DNA of 19,394 nucleotides from Chitinophagaceae bacterium. Its GTDB lineage: Bacteria; Bacteroidota; Bacteroidia; Chitinophagales; Chitinophagaceae. The DNA is taken from positions 1 to 19,394 of the forward strand of contig JAIEQT010000334.1 of NCBI GenBank assembly GCA_019747455.1, given 5' to 3'. The notes under the pieces were generated by a model, which saw only the letters and a program-made list of their open reading frames with translations, did no database searches and was not told the DNA's origin. Numbering within the stretch: position 1 is the first letter of the stretch; each line of letters opens with the position of its first letter. Made by a program: the position numbers and the translations under genes. Shown one piece after another: positions 7,168 through 13,933 of the stretch.

Positions 7168-9066
7168 ATGAATTTCATTAACAAACAACTAAACGCAGAT
7201 GCCCAGGAGAATGCCGCTTCTGCAGAAGAAGTTAGTGTTCCTACTGCGACAACAAAAGCACCTGAACCTGCTGTTATTGAAACAGCGCATGATGACTTCG
7301 ATTGGAGCATCGATAAGCGTAATGTGAGCCATTATGCAGAAACCGAACGCGTAAAATACGATAAAGTGTATGATAACACTTTCGTTCAAATTAGCGACGG
7401 TGAAATTATTCGCGGTGGTGTAGTAGCCATGACTAAAACGGATGTGGTTGTAAACATTGGCTTTAAAAGCGATGGTCTTGTTTCTTTAAACGAATTCCGT
7501 GATGTACCGGGTTTGAAAGTAGGGGATGAGGTTGAAGTAATGGTGGTTGAGAAAGAAGACCGCTCTGGTAACTTGCACCTTAGCCGTAAATCGGCTCGTA
7601 TCTTCCGCGCTTGGGAAAGAATTATGGAAGTACATAAAACCGGTGAAGTAGTTACCGGTACTGTTACCAGCAAAACAAAGGGTGGATTGATCGTTGATGT
7701 ATTCGGTATGGAAACTTTCTTACCGGGTTCTCAAATTGATGTGAAACCTGTAACTGATTATGATCAGTTCGTTGGTAAAACAATGGAATTTAAAGTGGTG
7801 AAAATCAATGAAACCATTAAGAATGCCGTTGTATCTCACAAAGCATTAATCGAAAGCGATATCGAAGCTCAACGTGCTGAGATCATGAGCAAACTCGAAA
7901 AAGGTCAGGTATTAGAAGGTGTGGTAAAAAATATTACCGACTTCGGTGCCTTTATGGATTTGGGTGGCTTAGATGGTTTATTATATATTACCGATATTTC
8001 ATGGGGTCGTATCTCTCACCCTGGTGAAGTAGTGAAGATGGATCAGAAGTTACAAGTAGTTGTATTAGATTTTGATGACGATAAAAAACGTATCAGTCTC
8101 GGTTTAAAACAACTTACTCCACATCCTTGGGATGTGTTACCTGAAGGTTTAGCTGAAGGTACCATCGTTAAAGGTAAGGTTGTAAATATTGAAGATTACG
8201 GTGCATTCCTTGAGATCCAACCGGGTGTTGAAGGGTTGGTTCACGTATCTGAGATCACTTGGGCTAACACACCTATCAACGCCAAAGAGTTCTTTAAACT
8301 AGGAGATGAGCACGAAGCTAAAGTGGTTACCCTCGATAAAGATGCGCGTAAGATGAGCTTGAGTATCAAGCAAATGACACAGGATCCTTGGAATACTATC
8401 GAAAATAAATTCCCAGAGAATAGCAAGCATAAAGGATTGGTGAAAAACATCACCCCTTATGGCGTGTTTGTAGAACTTGAGCCGGGTATTGGTGGTATGA
8501 TCCACATCAGCGACTTAAGCTGGTTGAAGCGTTTCAATCACCCAACAGACTATACCAAAGTAGGTGAACATATTGATACTATTATCCTAAGCATCGATAA
8601 AGAAAATCGTAAGTTGCAATTAGGTCATAAACAATTGGAAGAAGATCCTTGGAATGCCTTGGAGGAAACTTTTGCTATTGGTTCTTTACATGAAGGTACC
8701 GTTACGCGTAAAGATGATAAAGGCGCCTTGGTTCAATTACAATATGGTTTAGAAGGTTTTGCCCCTAACCGTCACTTGAATAAAGAAGATGGTTCTCAGG
8801 TAAAAGCTGATGAAACTGCTCAATTTATGGTGATAGAATTCGATCGTAACGAAAAACGTATCGTATTGAGTCATGCCCGTATTTGGGAACAGCATATAGC
8901 AGAAGAGAAAGAAGCAGCGAAGAAAGAGGCTAAAGCTGAGCAGGATAGTACCAAGAAAGCAGTGAAAAACATCCAGTCTAAGGTAGAAAAAGCTACTTTG
9001 GGTGATTTGGGTGCTTTAGCTGAGATCAAGGCTAAATTGCAGGAAGGAGAAGGCGACGCTAAATAA
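7168..9066 (+). CDS. rpsA: 30S ribosomal protein S1
   Basis: This 632-residue protein has six S1 RNA-binding (OB-fold) domains at about residues 78-141, 159-226, 246-315, 331-402, 418-489 and 504-570. Domains 3-5 carry the clearest signature, for example NITDFGAFMDLGGLDGLLYI in domain 3. An acidic N-terminal extension of about 70 residues and a lysine/glutamate-rich C-terminal tail flank the domains. S1 binds mRNA on the small subunit and is essential in most Gram-negatives. In Bacteroidota it is thought to matter for initiation on AU-rich leaders that lack Shine-Dalgarno sites; that statement is family knowledge. The gene is transcribed alone from the 7109-7137 promoter to a strong terminator at 9092-9127. 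Its codon use is visibly more biased than in the surrounding accessory genes. Confidence 0.97.
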   Translation: MNFINKQLNADAQENAASAEEVSVPTATTKAPEPAVIETAHDDFDWSIDKRNVSHYAETERVKYDKVYDNTFVQISDGEIIRGGVVAMTKTDVVVNIGFKSDGLVSLNEFRDVPGLKVGDEVEVMVVEKEDRSGNLHLSRKSARIFRAWERIMEVHKTGEVVTGTVTSKTKGGLIVDVFGMETFLPGSQIDVKPVTDYDQFVGKTMEFKVVKINETIKNAVVSHKALIESDIEAQRAEIMSKLEKGQVLEGVVKNITDFGAFMDLGGLDGLLYITDISWGRISHPGEVVKMDQKLQVVVLDFDDDKKRISLGLKQLTPHPWDVLPEGLAEGTIVKGKVVNIEDYGAFLEIQPGVEGLVHVSEITWANTPINAKEFFKLGDEHEAKVVTLDKDARKMSLSIKQMTQDPWNTIENKFPENSKHKGLVKNITPYGVFVELEPGIGGMIHISDLSWLKRFNHPTDYTKVGEHIDTIILSIDKENRKLQLGHKQLEEDPWNALEETFAIGSLHEGTVTRKDDKGALVQLQYGLEGFAPNRHLNKEDGSQVKADETAQFMVIEFDRNEKRIVLSHARIWEQHIAEEKEAAKKEAKAEQDSTKKAVKNIQSKVEKATLGDLGALAEIKAKLQEGEGDAK

Positions 9067-9091
9067 GCGAAGCCCGACGGTTGTAATATAA

Positions 9092-9127
9092 AGGCTGTTT
9101 CGCTGTAACACGCGAGGCAGCCTTTTT
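9092..9127 (+). terminator. Rho-independent terminator of rpsA
   Basis: A 12-bp stem (9092-9103 with 9112-9123, two T-G wobbles, otherwise Watson-Crick) with an 8-base loop is followed by a run of T's ending at 9127. It lies 25 bases past the rpsA stop. Confidence 0.92.
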
Positions 9128-9187
9128 AGCTAATCATTAACACATGGGGCGATGAAATTGGTATTTCCCTTCCTAAATTGCCTTTTT

Positions 9188-10015
9188 ATGCGTAATTTTG
9201 CCAACTTTATGGGTCGTAATAGTGTATTGATTTTATTGGTTGCTGTACTGTTTACTAGTTCTTGTGCTACAAAACTATCAAAGGTTTTAAAGAGCAAAGA
9301 CTTTGAGTACAAGTATAAAATGGCGGAACAGTATTATGCCAATAAAAAATATGCCGAAGCGCAAAAGATCTTTGAAGCCGACGTTTTCAATTATTTAAAA
9401 GGTACTACCCGGTATGAAGATGTTTACTATAAATATGCTTACACCTATTTCTACACCAGAGACTATCTGAATGCAGAAAATATGTTTAAGAGTTTTGTAG
9501 AAAACTTTCCTACCAGTACCCGTGGAGAAGAGTGTGAATATATGCGAGCTTATTGTTATTATAAGCAATCGCCTAAGATAGATCTGGATCAAACCAATAC
9601 CACGAAAACAATGGGATTGATGCAGGCTTTTATCAGTACACACCCCACTTCTAAAAGAGTGAAAGACGCGGTAGATATTATTGATCTGTGCAGAGAGAAA
9701 TTAGAACTGAAAGAATTCAAAAGTGCCGAACTGTATTATAATCTGGGTTATTATAAAGCGGCGGCCATTGCTTTCAGTAATGTGTCGGATAATTTCCCCG
9801 ATTCAAAAAAATCGGATGATTATAAATTCTTGATGATCAAGTCTTATTTCAAATATGCTGAAATGAGCTATGAAGAGAAACAGAGAGAGCGATACGAAAA
9901 AGTACTTACAGAATGTAATGAGTTTGTAGAACGATTTACCGATAGTAAGCATTTAGAAGATGTAAATAAATACAAAACACAAACGAACAACATCATAAAA
10001 AACCTAAAAAAATGA
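9188..10015 (+). CDS. bamD: Outer-membrane protein assembly factor BamD (lipoprotein)
   Basis: This lipoprotein of about 275 residues has a signal sequence (VLILLVAVLF) with lipobox FTSSC, then tetratricopeptide-like helical repeats rich in Tyr, Lys and Glu: KYKMAEQYYANKKYAEAQKIFE, YKYAYTYFYTRDYLNAENMF and LYYNLGYYKAAAIAF. The phrase KVLKSKDFEYKYKMAEQYY after the lipid-anchored Cys is typical of Bacteroidetes BamD. BamD sits on the inner face of the outer membrane and helps BamA fold beta-barrel proteins. In-frame ATGs at 9152, 9188 and 9209 are all possible. The one at 9152 makes the N-region unusually long. A TAATTTTG box at 9193-9200 looks like a -7 element, which if used would favour 9209. 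The stop overlaps the rpoZ start as ATGA, so the two genes are translationally coupled. Confidence 0.92.
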   Translation: MRNFANFMGRNSVLILLVAVLFTSSCATKLSKVLKSKDFEYKYKMAEQYYANKKYAEAQKIFEADVFNYLKGTTRYEDVYYKYAYTYFYTRDYLNAENMFKSFVENFPTSTRGEECEYMRAYCYYKQSPKIDLDQTNTTKTMGLMQAFISTHPTSKRVKDAVDIIDLCREKLELKEFKSAELYYNLGYYKAAAIAFSNVSDNFPDSKKSDDYKFLMIKSYFKYAEMSYEEKQRERYEKVLTECNEFVERFTDSKHLEDVNKYKTQTNNIIKNLKK

Positions 10016-10356
10016 GTAAACTAAGAAGGCAGATGAGCGCGAATACCGCAGCGGTGGTAGAAACCAAAAGCCTGATAGAGATAAAGGGTAAAACCGGTAA
10101 TCTGTATGAGTCTATCGCCATCATTGCACGTAGAGCGAATCAGATCAATATCTCATTAAGAGAAGAATTGCATAATAAGCTTGAAGAGTTTGCCAGCCAT
10201 ACCGATAGCCTGGAAGAAATTCATGAGAATAAAGAGCAAATTGAAATTTCTCGTGCTTACGAAAAAATGCCTAACCCGGCTATTTTAGCTACTCAAGAAT
10301 TCATGGAAGGTAAAATATACTACCGCATGAATAATGAGAACGATCTGTTTCGTTAG
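10012..10356 (+). CDS. rpoZ: DNA-directed RNA polymerase omega subunit (Rpb6-like)
   Basis: This 114-residue protein has the Bacteroidetes form of omega. The conserved core NLYESIAIIARRANQI at about 30-45 leads into a charged linker, then YEKMPNPAILATQEFMEGKIYYR, the segment that packs on the beta-prime C terminus. Omega helps assemble and stabilise RNA polymerase. The ATG overlaps the bamD stop by 4 bases (ATGA). A second in-frame ATG 7 codons later is less likely because it would lose the coupling. A strong terminator follows 22 bases after the stop, ending the bamD-rpoZ unit. In many Bacteroidota coaBC comes next, whereas here an accessory block intervenes. Confidence 0.93.
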   Translation: MSKLRRQMSANTAAVVETKSLIEIKGKTGNLYESIAIIARRANQINISLREELHNKLEEFASHTDSLEEIHENKEQIEISRAYEKMPNPAILATQEFMEGKIYYRMNNENDLFR

Positions 10357-10378
10357 ACTTATGGTAGGATATAATTTA

Positions 10379-10408
10379 AGAGGCTGCTTTTTAAGCAGCC
10401 TCTTTTTT
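10379..10408 (+). terminator. Rho-independent terminator of bamD-rpoZ
   Basis: A perfect 11-bp stem (AGAGGCTGCTT with AAGCAGCCTCT) and 3-base loop are followed by six T's. Confidence 0.95.
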
Positions 10409-10438
10409 ATTGTATGGGGTATTTGATTTTTTTACTAT

Positions 10439-10530
10439 AATGATCCTAATAATAACTGGAGAGGTTTTTAAAGTAGGTTGCGAAGCTAATCTTTAGTAGA
10501 ACCGTTTCTACACCTCTTTGATCATTTTTT
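10439..10530 (+). ncRNA. Candidate structured RNA with three-way junction and U-tract end
   Basis: Nested perfect stems are visible. AATGATC (10439-10445) pairs with GATCATT (10520-10526). AGAGGT (10460-10465) pairs with ACCTCT (10512-10517). Inside the latter, TAAAG (10469-10473) pairs with CTTTA (10491-10495), capped by GGTT/AGCT and a GCGA (GNRA) tetraloop. GTAGAA (10496-10501) pairs with TTCTAC (10506-10511) around a CCGT loop. The inner helices abut with no unpaired bases at 10495/10496 and 10511/10512, giving a compact three-way junction. T's at 10525-10530 follow on the plus strand, as at an intrinsic terminator. TATAAT occurs at 10436-10441, but I see no convincing Bacteroidetes promoter. 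The rest of 10409-10553 shows nothing else. Confidence 0.35.
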
Positions 10531-10553
10531 GTTATATCATATTAGCATAGATA

Positions 10554-10984
10554 TTAAATTATAATATCACCACCAAAATAATGTCCTTTTTTGAAATTTT
10601 CTATTATGGAGTCGTGATTTTTTTGCAAACATTTACTGAAAGGCTGTATGAACAAAACCACTTCTTCATCATTCTCTAGTGATACTATGGGGCTGGCTAA
10701 AGTGTGGCAAAATGATTTCTAAGTTCGCCAATTAAATACATATGAACCTTTTTCTGGCTTTTCGAGAATAATCTAATATCAAACCATTTTTCTCTTTTGT
10801 CGTACAAAATACAAATAAACAGGTCATTCTTAATGAATTCAATACCAATATACCAAGGGTTCTTATTTTTTACAATAGAATACCCATATTTGGTTCTTAG
10901 GAACTCAAAAGAGTTATTAATTTCCAATTTAGAAGAGTTCATATCCATCATCTGAAAATTTCGTAAAGCCTTTAAGCGACTCAT
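10554..10984 (-). pseudogene. Small immunity-like protein, apparent frameshift
   Basis: The frame from the ATG at 10984 encodes 95 residues and stops at 10697 after NHFATL. Moving one frame at 10697-10702 opens a further stretch with SPIVSLENDEEVVLFIQPF and ENFKKGHYFGGDIII to a stop at 10554. The whole span is 3n+2, so one base appears to be missing; an extra T in CACTTT would restore about 143 residues. The sequence (FLRTKYGYSIVKNKNPWYIGIEF, CILYDKREKWFDIRLF) is not recognised but resembles the small soluble immunity or DUF proteins found downstream of Bacteroidetes toxins. It lacks a signal peptide or membrane segment. It lies 32 bases downstream of the 117-residue gene in the same direction, in the toxin-like block. 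Whether the frameshift is real is open. Confidence 0.55.
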
Positions 10985-11016
10985 CTAACTACTTAATTTT
11001 GATCTTGATCAATGGC

Positions 11017-11370
11017 TCAGTTTAATTCTTTTTCTAAGAAAATCATCCATTCTTCAACAATATTATCAAGATCATTAATTGTATTAAATTTATTAAGATC
11101 AGGTGGGACTCCTTTCCAAGGTATTTTCAATGATGTAGATGAATTTGTTAATTGACAGAAAAAATGCCTATCAGTGTATATACAAATTAATTCTAATCTT
11201 GCATTTGATGATTCAAAAACTTCCTTAACAGTTTCTCTTTCGCAGATGACCCGACTGAATCTAAAAGATTTAGTTGAAACAATAAAATTAGACCTCCTTG
11301 AAAATAATAGAATTATTTCTGTCCAAATATTAACAATGGGAGTATCCTGAAAAAAATTGCCGCCTTCCAT
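11017..11370 (-). CDS. Hypothetical small protein, possible immunity partner
   Basis: This 117-residue protein is not recognised. It is soluble, with no signal peptide or strong membrane segment. It alternates hydrophobic strands (IVNIWTEIILLF, NFIVSTKSFRF, LELICIYTD) with a C-terminal acidic helix (INDLDNIVEEWMIFLEKEL) typical of small alpha/beta cytoplasmic proteins. The ATG at 11370 follows AT-rich sequence without a Shine-Dalgarno site. It is the first gene after the large lipoprotein (94-base gap) and is co-directional with it. By position it is a candidate antidote to the lipoprotein's C-terminal domain, which is an inference from gene order only. Its base composition is AT-rich like the rest of the accessory block. 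Confidence 0.6.
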   Translation of the reverse strand: MEGGNFFQDTPIVNIWTEIILLFSRRSNFIVSTKSFRFSRVICERETVKEVFESSNARLELICIYTDRHFFCQLTNSSTSLKIPWKGVPPDLNKFNTINDLDNIVEEWMIFLEKELN

Positions 11371-11398
11371 ATATGTATTTTATATATTTCGAGTTTCG

Positions 11399-11422
11399 TA
11401 GATTTAAGTTTATTTAAATCTA
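11399..11422. repeat. Perfect 9-bp inverted repeat in the intergenic gap
   Basis: TAGATTTAA (11399-11407) and TTAAATCTA (11414-11422) are separated by 6 bases. No T-tract follows on the minus strand, so it is a poor intrinsic terminator. A direct repeat AGTTTCGTA occurs at 11392-11400 and 11437-11445. The structure lies between the lipoprotein gene and its small downstream neighbour. Confidence 0.5.
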
Positions 11423-11464
11423 AAGATTAATATTCAAGTTTCGTATAAATCTCTTTGAAAGACA

Positions 11465-13447
11465 TTAAAGCCCGAAAACTTCCTCTAATTCCATTCGATA
11501 AAATTCGCCTAAATCAGGTGTTGCAGCGTCAGGATCTACACCTAGGTCATAAAATGTATATCCTTCTGATTTTAGCTGTTTAATCCAAGCTCTATTGTTT
11601 GCTACATTTTGGGCTACGCTCAAATTGCTATTAAATCCCTGCCATGTTAAAACTGGTACTCCTAATTCGCTTGATAGACTGTTGGCAAATGGTGTTACTC
11701 TGTTATTCATATTTCTCCCTATAACAGCCACTTTATTTGATGAAAAACCTTTCATTATCCTATGTGCATTTATTATTTTGTTATTATGCATAAAGGATTT
11801 ACTAATTAACTCAAGTCCGCCACCCATCCAGCTTGTAATTTTACCATAGGGTATAAAATTACCAAACTTGTTTACTAGCGCACCACCGAGTGTTGAAATA
11901 TTTCCTGCAAATTTATCATTTATGAAATGACTAAATGAAGAACCAGCTATTGAGCTTAAAAATCCTTCAAGAAAACGATATCCAATACTTTCCCAACTAT
12001 CCCCATTATATAAACTTTTCAATGCGAATGCGGCTCCAGTGATTGCAGCATCTAAGTATTTATTCGAAAAAGTAAATGCACCCATAGCGGTTGCATGTCC
12101 AACATCCCACCAGTTAATATAAGCAAAAGCATCGGTAAAGCTACTCACATTCGGGTTTGTGAGCCTTAGCATGAAAATTTGAAAAAGGAGTTCTGCAGTA
12201 CCTGTGGCACCTGCTTTTAGTAGAATAGTAATGGGCGTGGGAAATGATGAATAATTACCAGTGGCTAAAGACTCGAAAAATTCACTGCTCGACATATCAG
12301 TGAATTCATCTATAGGCTGATTGTAGAACTCCCATTCAACTTGGGCATAGGAAATTTTATACAAGTTTCTAAGAGTTACATCAGCTATTTTATTATTTAA
12401 ATAGTTGTATTTTTGAGTAGGATCACCGCCCCCTCTTTCAGTTATAGTTGGCATCCACAAAGTATTATAATCAATTTGCCAATTATCTGGAATTTGATAA
12501 ATTTCATTACCCGTGTAATAAGCTCCAAGGTTATTACTGATGTTTTGTATATCTTGAGAGGTGCTTGTATAAAATGCACTTAATAAAAACAAGTTCGAAA
12601 TGCCAACAGTACTAAGCCCCCCATTGGAAAGTTCTTCAGGTTCAAGCGTTTTTCCGCATGGAGAATACATATAGCTTTGACTAGGGTAAAAATTTCTTAC
12701 CCCCCCATAACAAGTATAAAAAAAATAGTATTTTTTTGAACACGGATTAGTACTAAACTGTATAGTTATAAAGCCATCTTTAGTACATACCTCATTTTTT
12801 TTAATTTGAGAATTATTTTTGCTGCTATTTGCGTTCAACTGGTTTTGTTGTGAGTTTCCATTTGCTTCAAACTTAACTGATACATCTTTAAAGTTAAAAT
12901 TATATTCGGTATTAAACTCTATTCTAGATTTTTTATTCAGCTCTTTTTCAAAAAAAGAATAGATGGCAAGCTGCATCCCCTTGTTATCTAAATCATGAAG
13001 GCTTTTGGGTTTTGACTGCAGTATTGATTTTTTGTTATAAATTCTATAAGTGAACCCCTTGGGACTTTTATCACAGAAAATGTATGAGAGAATTTCATTG
13101 GTGGTAGTATCTCGCAATGGTATAAATGAAATAAAGTCAGAATTGGATTCATTCACTGTGTTGCCCTGAACATAGCTCCCTTCATTTTCCTTCACATAAA
13201 TTTTTCTCCTAGAAGAGAATGTTCCTATTGATTTTTCCCAAACTGGAAATCCATTAACTTTTGCTAACTGAGTAATAAATCCGCTGTTACGTTCTGAAGA
13301 CTTAATATCATTAATAACCGATAATATCTCGGCATGAATTGAGTCTCTATATTCAAAAAAAGCATCAGCAACCTTAGTTGAGTCAAAGCTCTTTTGATCA
13401 TTAATTTTTGCAATATCAGTTTTCTTGCAGGATGCAATTAATGACAT
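11465..13447 (-). CDS. Large lipoprotein with polymorphic-toxin-like C-terminal domain
   Basis: From the first ATG this is 660 residues, but that start leaves only SLIASC before the lipobox Cys. In frame upstream, to 13495, the DNA reads IKQLLQAIRIPLILCLMSLIASC, a normal lipoprotein signal peptide beginning at an ATA codon, so the real start is upstream or damaged. The N-terminal half is a secreted-type domain with four or more cysteines (CTKDG, NPCSKK, YTCYGG, YSPCGKTLEP). Residues about 400-571 are glycine/alanine-rich and helical (LKAGATGTAELLFQ, DAAITGAAFALKSL), resembling pre-toxin linkers. The last about 89 residues (VAVIGRNM, NNRAWIKQLKSEGYTFYDLG, DLGEFYRMELEEVFGL) resemble C-terminal domains of Rhs-type toxins, from memory and with no named fold. 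Two small genes follow as possible immunity genes. An XRE regulator is divergent. Toxin activity is inferred, not shown. Confidence 0.7.
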   Translation of the reverse strand: MSLIASCKKTDIAKINDQKSFDSTKVADAFFEYRDSIHAEILSVINDIKSSERNSGFITQLAKVNGFPVWEKSIGTFSSRRKIYVKENEGSYVQGNTVNESNSDFISFIPLRDTTTNEILSYIFCDKSPKGFTYRIYNKKSILQSKPKSLHDLDNKGMQLAIYSFFEKELNKKSRIEFNTEYNFNFKDVSVKFEANGNSQQNQLNANSSKNNSQIKKNEVCTKDGFITIQFSTNPCSKKYYFFYTCYGGVRNFYPSQSYMYSPCGKTLEPEELSNGGLSTVGISNLFLLSAFYTSTSQDIQNISNNLGAYYTGNEIYQIPDNWQIDYNTLWMPTITERGGGDPTQKYNYLNNKIADVTLRNLYKISYAQVEWEFYNQPIDEFTDMSSSEFFESLATGNYSSFPTPITILLKAGATGTAELLFQIFMLRLTNPNVSSFTDAFAYINWWDVGHATAMGAFTFSNKYLDAAITGAAFALKSLYNGDSWESIGYRFLEGFLSSIAGSSFSHFINDKFAGNISTLGGALVNKFGNFIPYGKITSWMGGGLELISKSFMHNNKIINAHRIMKGFSSNKVAVIGRNMNNRVTPFANSLSSELGVPVLTWQGFNSNLSVAQNVANNRAWIKQLKSEGYTFYDLGVDPDAATPDLGEFYRMELEEVFGL

Positions 13448-13554
13448 CAAGCATAAAATAAGAGGGATTCTTATTGCTTGTAATAGCTGTTTTATAAGAG
13501 ATTGTTTTGGTTATTTATTCGGAATACACAAATAAGTTAACAAGTTTTTTTGAT

Positions 13555-13574
13555 TTTAGGCATGTATGCCTAAA
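13555..13574. promoter_or_regulatory. 20-bp palindrome, candidate XRE operator
   Basis: TTTAGGCAT and ATGCCTAAA are perfect 9-bp inverted arms around GT. The site lies between the divergent lipoprotein gene and the XRE gene, 34 bases upstream of the latter's ATG. It occupies the spacer between TTTG (13549-13552) and TAAAGATT (13571-13578), a weak promoter-like pair, as expected for an autorepressor site. Confidence 0.5.
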
Positions 13575-13608
13575 GATTATTTTTTGAGAAACTTCTTTTT
13601 ATGGCTTC

Positions 13609-13836
13609 ATGAACCATCTTCGAAACCAGAAGCTATTAGGAGCATTTGGCGCAAAACTTAAAGAATTGCGGCAAGCCAAAAGCATGACCCTTGAGTCCTT
13701 AGCGTATGAGTGTGAGATGGAACTGAGTCAAATTCATAGAATCGAACAAGACAAAATCAACCCAGCCCTCAGTACAATAGAAGCTTTAACAAAGGGGTTT
13801 AATCTATCCATTTCAGATCTATTAAAAGGGGTTTAA
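13609..13836 (+). CDS. XRE-family helix-turn-helix regulator
   Basis: This 75-residue protein is a single Cro/C1-type helix-turn-helix domain, about residues 9-70. GAKLKELRQAKSMTLESLAYECEM supplies the first helix and the turn, SQIHRIEQDKINPALSTIEAL the recognition helix and following helix, and FNLSISDLL the last helix. There is no sensor or protease domain, so it is a small DNA-binding regulator that probably dimerises. The ATG at 13609 is preferred to the out-of-frame ATG at 13601. It is divergent from the toxin-like lipoprotein with the palindrome 13555-13574 between them, which suggests it controls itself and perhaps the lipoprotein. It ends in a terminator-like hairpin and is separated from coaBC by 97 bases. 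Stand-alone XRE genes of this size are common in Bacteroidetes genomic islands. Confidence 0.88.
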   Translation: MNHLRNQKLLGAFGAKLKELRQAKSMTLESLAYECEMELSQIHRIEQDKINPALSTIEALTKGFNLSISDLLKGV

Positions 13837-13848
13837 TAGCCCTTTTAA
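13822..13848 (+). terminator. Terminator-like hairpin at the end of the XRE gene
   Basis: TTAAAAGGG (13822-13830) pairs with CCCTTTTAA (13840-13848) around a 9-base loop containing the stop codon region. The T4 lies inside the right arm rather than after it, so the terminator is weak and potentially bidirectional. Confidence 0.4.
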
Positions 13849-13933
13849 AACTTTCACATTGCTTTTGATGTAGGAAAGAACTATTTCCCATCACTAGACT
13901 TATTTTTGTTACTTTGATACCCGAATTTAGGCT

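Noticed and set aside
13901..13908. TATTTTTG as the -7 box of a coaBC promoter
   Set aside because: It matches TAnnTTTG, but no TTTG or TTG lies at 18-21 bases upstream, so the pair is incomplete.
10409..13933. Insertion sequence or prophage carrying the accessory block
   Set aside because: No transposase, integrase, terminal inverted repeats, target duplication or tRNA attachment site is visible at either edge.
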